Assembly: GCA_029238215.1 (NCBI GenBank)
Contig: JAQWGN010000008.1
Location: 1 to 64,000 of the forward strand
Length of the DNA stretch: 64,000 bases
Direction of reading: 5' to 3'
Source: Flavobacteriaceae bacterium
Lineage (GTDB): Bacteria > Bacteroidota > Bacteroidia > Flavobacteriales > Flavobacteriaceae
Shown here: one piece after another, positions 62,618 to 64,000 of the stretch
How positions within the stretch are numbered: the stretch's first letter is position 1
Layout: every line of letters starts with the position of its first letter
Made by a program: the position numbers and the translations under genes
Notes under the pieces: generated by a model
Database searches by the model: none
Told to the model about the DNA's origin: nothing
Seen by the model: only the letters and a program-made list of their open reading frames with translations

Positions 62618-64000
62618 ATGTTAAAAAAGCGATTTGCCATACTGTTACTTTGTGTGCTTTTTGTACAATGTGCACGGCGTGGCTCACCCACTGGTGGCCC
62701 AAAAGACGAAACACCACCGGTTATGCTACGAGCTGATCCTCCTCAAAAAACAGTTTCTTTTAAAAAAGATCGGGTTCGAATCTATTTTGACGAATATATA
62801 AAGCTAAAAAAGCTAAACGAGCAGTTGGTTATTTCTCCGCCAATGGAGCAAAGCACCTACATTATTTCACCACAAAGTATGGCGGCCAAATACCTTCAAA
62901 TTGAATTCTTGGATTCTTTGGCGCCCAACACAACCTATTCCTTCAATTTTGGAGAAAGTATTGAAGATAATAATGAAGGGAATCCATTCTCGTTTTTTAG
63001 CTATGTGTTTTCAACTGGAGAAGCCATAGATTCACTTTCCCTCCGTGCATCTGTTTCGGATGCCTTGGCAAGAACTCCAGAGTCTTTTATATCCTTAATG
63101 CTTTATCCTGTAGATAGTACGTTTTCTGACTCTATTATCTTTAAAGAGAAACCGCTTTATTACGCCAATACACTTGATAGTTTAACTGAAGTCACCCTGC
63201 CAAATCTTAAAGCTGGAAAATACCTCCTTGTAGCTCAAAAAGATGCTGCAAAAAACTATCTATATAATCCATCTGTAGATAAAATTGATGTAATCCAGGA
63301 TGTTATTACACTGCCTAACGATAGTCTTTTTCAGTTATCTCTTTTCAAAGAAACTCCTGCTTTTTCTTTTGGGAAAGCTTACCAAGCTGGTAAGCAACGC
63401 ATAGGCTTTGGTTTTACAGGAAGCGATGCTATTGAAATTGAACTCCATGAAACGGTGAGCGATAGTTTCGCATCGATTATTACTCGAGATAGTGAAAAGG
63501 ATACTCTTTATTATTGGTTTAAAGGGATTGCGGCTGACTCACTTCGTTTTACGCTGCGACATGATACCCTCGAACAATTTTATGACTACAGAATGCGTAA
63601 GGCCGAACCAGACTCTCTCAAAATATCTTTTACTCCAACCGGAATTTTACACCTTACCGATACGCTTAAGCTTATTACAAATACCCCCATTCAAAAGATC
63701 GTACAAGATTCTATGCGTCTGCGTGCTAAAGACTCTACTCTTTTGCCGTTTAGGATATCGCAAAACGGTAAACATGAATTACAACTCATCTTTGATCTTT
63801 TTCCAAAAGAAAAATACCACTTTGAACTGTTGCCCGGAGCAATTACTGACTTTTTTGAAACGCCTAATGATAGCGTATCAATTTCATTAAGCACGAAAAG
63901 CCGCATTGATTATGGAAACTTATCATTACGACTAGGGAATGCGCCATCACTTCCACTATTTATTGATTTATTAAATGAAAATGAAGATATTGTCCGTTCC
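62618..64000 (+). CDS. Ig-like-domain lipoprotein (partial, continues beyond the window)
   Basis: An open frame of 461 codons from ATG 62618 to the window edge with no stop. It starts MLKKRFAILLLCVLFVQC, a lipoprotein-type signal with the probable acylated Cys at 18, then ARRGSPTGGPKDETPPV. The next part (about 35-125) is a Big_5/SbsA-type Ig-like domain (VRIYFDEYIKLKKLNEQLVI, YSFNFGESIEDNNEGNPFSF). Later beta-rich modules are less clear. Genes of this kind stand beside comF in other Flavobacteriaceae. Probably attached to the outer membrane or cell surface; function unknown. Confidence 0.85.
   Translation, partial: MLKKRFAILLLCVLFVQCARRGSPTGGPKDETPPVMLRADPPQKTVSFKKDRVRIYFDEYIKLKKLNEQLVISPPMEQSTYIISPQSMAAKYLQIEFLDSLAPNTTYSFNFGESIEDNNEGNPFSFFSYVFSTGEAIDSLSLRASVSDALARTPESFISLMLYPVDSTFSDSIIFKEKPLYYANTLDSLTEVTLPNLKAGKYLLVAQKDAAKNYLYNPSVDKIDVIQDVITLPNDSLFQLSLFKETPAFSFGKAYQAGKQRIGFGFTGSDAIEIELHETVSDSFASIITRDSEKDTLYYWFKGIAADSLRFTLRHDTLEQFYDYRMRKAEPDSLKISFTPTGILHLTDTLKLITNTPIQKIVQDSMRLRAKDSTLLPFRISQNGKHELQLIFDLFPKEKYHFELLPGAITDFFETPNDSVSISLSTKSRIDYGNLSLRLGNAPSLPLFIDLLNENEDIVRS

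Overview
The window is a gene-dense, low-GC chromosomal segment of a Bacteroidota bacterium, almost certainly family Flavobacteriaceae. The clues are the ruvA-sprA-gcvH block (SprA is the gliding motility / type IX secretion outer-membrane translocon), an act operon for alternative complex III joined to cytochrome oxidase genes, DUF4270 and DUF2723 proteins, and promoters with the Bacteroidota -7 box TAnnTTTG instead of E. coli-type boxes. No phage, insertion sequence, CRISPR array or defence island is visible. No intergenic gap exceeds about 235 bases.

Layout. 1-4123 (minus): end of a cytochrome oxidase assembly cluster (ctaB, two subunit III genes, start of subunit IV) preceded by two tandem TonB-type genes. 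4200-16853 (minus): ruvB, queG, maeB, ruvA, sprA, gcvH. 16901-28007 (minus): one long respiratory operon, actA-B-C-D-E-F then coxB-coxA, closed by a strong terminator. 28188-28571 (plus): a SPOR-domain protein. 28578-33036 (minus): rimP-nusA-infB. 33135-33368: tRNA-Gln with its terminator, plus a broken tRNA-Gln half copy carrying palindromes. 33471-40239: DUF2723 membrane protein, a cysteine-less thioredoxin-like protein, and polA. 40355-46045 (plus): rplM-rpsI, rpsB-tsf, a carboxypeptidase-regulatory-like protein, pyrH-frr. 46067-51381 (plus): RND-type transporter, asnS, rpoN. 51376-54232 (minus): small membrane protein, DUF4270 lipoprotein, half-length glycogen-synthase-like protein. 54321-57845 (plus): panC-panD-flippase-like-radA. 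57842-59645 (minus): xthA-tas. 59711-64000: a small beta-barrel-like protein, glyS (minus), comF and an Ig-like lipoprotein that runs off the window.

How the genes fit together. ActA-F oxidise menaquinol and pass electrons to the CoxA/CoxB/CoxC oxidase; CtaB supplies haem for it. The ribosomal and translation genes (infB, nusA, rimP, rplM, rpsI, rpsB, tsf, frr, glyS, asnS, tRNA-Gln, queG) form a large housekeeping share. RuvA, RuvB, RadA, PolA and XthA provide recombination and repair.

I did not find a wholly new multi-gene system. The most interesting signals are small: a tRNA-Gln half gene broken by palindromes; four genes whose -7 boxes lie 4-5 bases from the start codon and so predict leaderless mRNAs; four convergent gene pairs with touching or interlocked stop codons; structured leaders before rplM and rpsB; a thioredoxin fold without its cysteines; and a half-length glycogen synthase beside a DUF4270 lipoprotein with calcium-type repeats.
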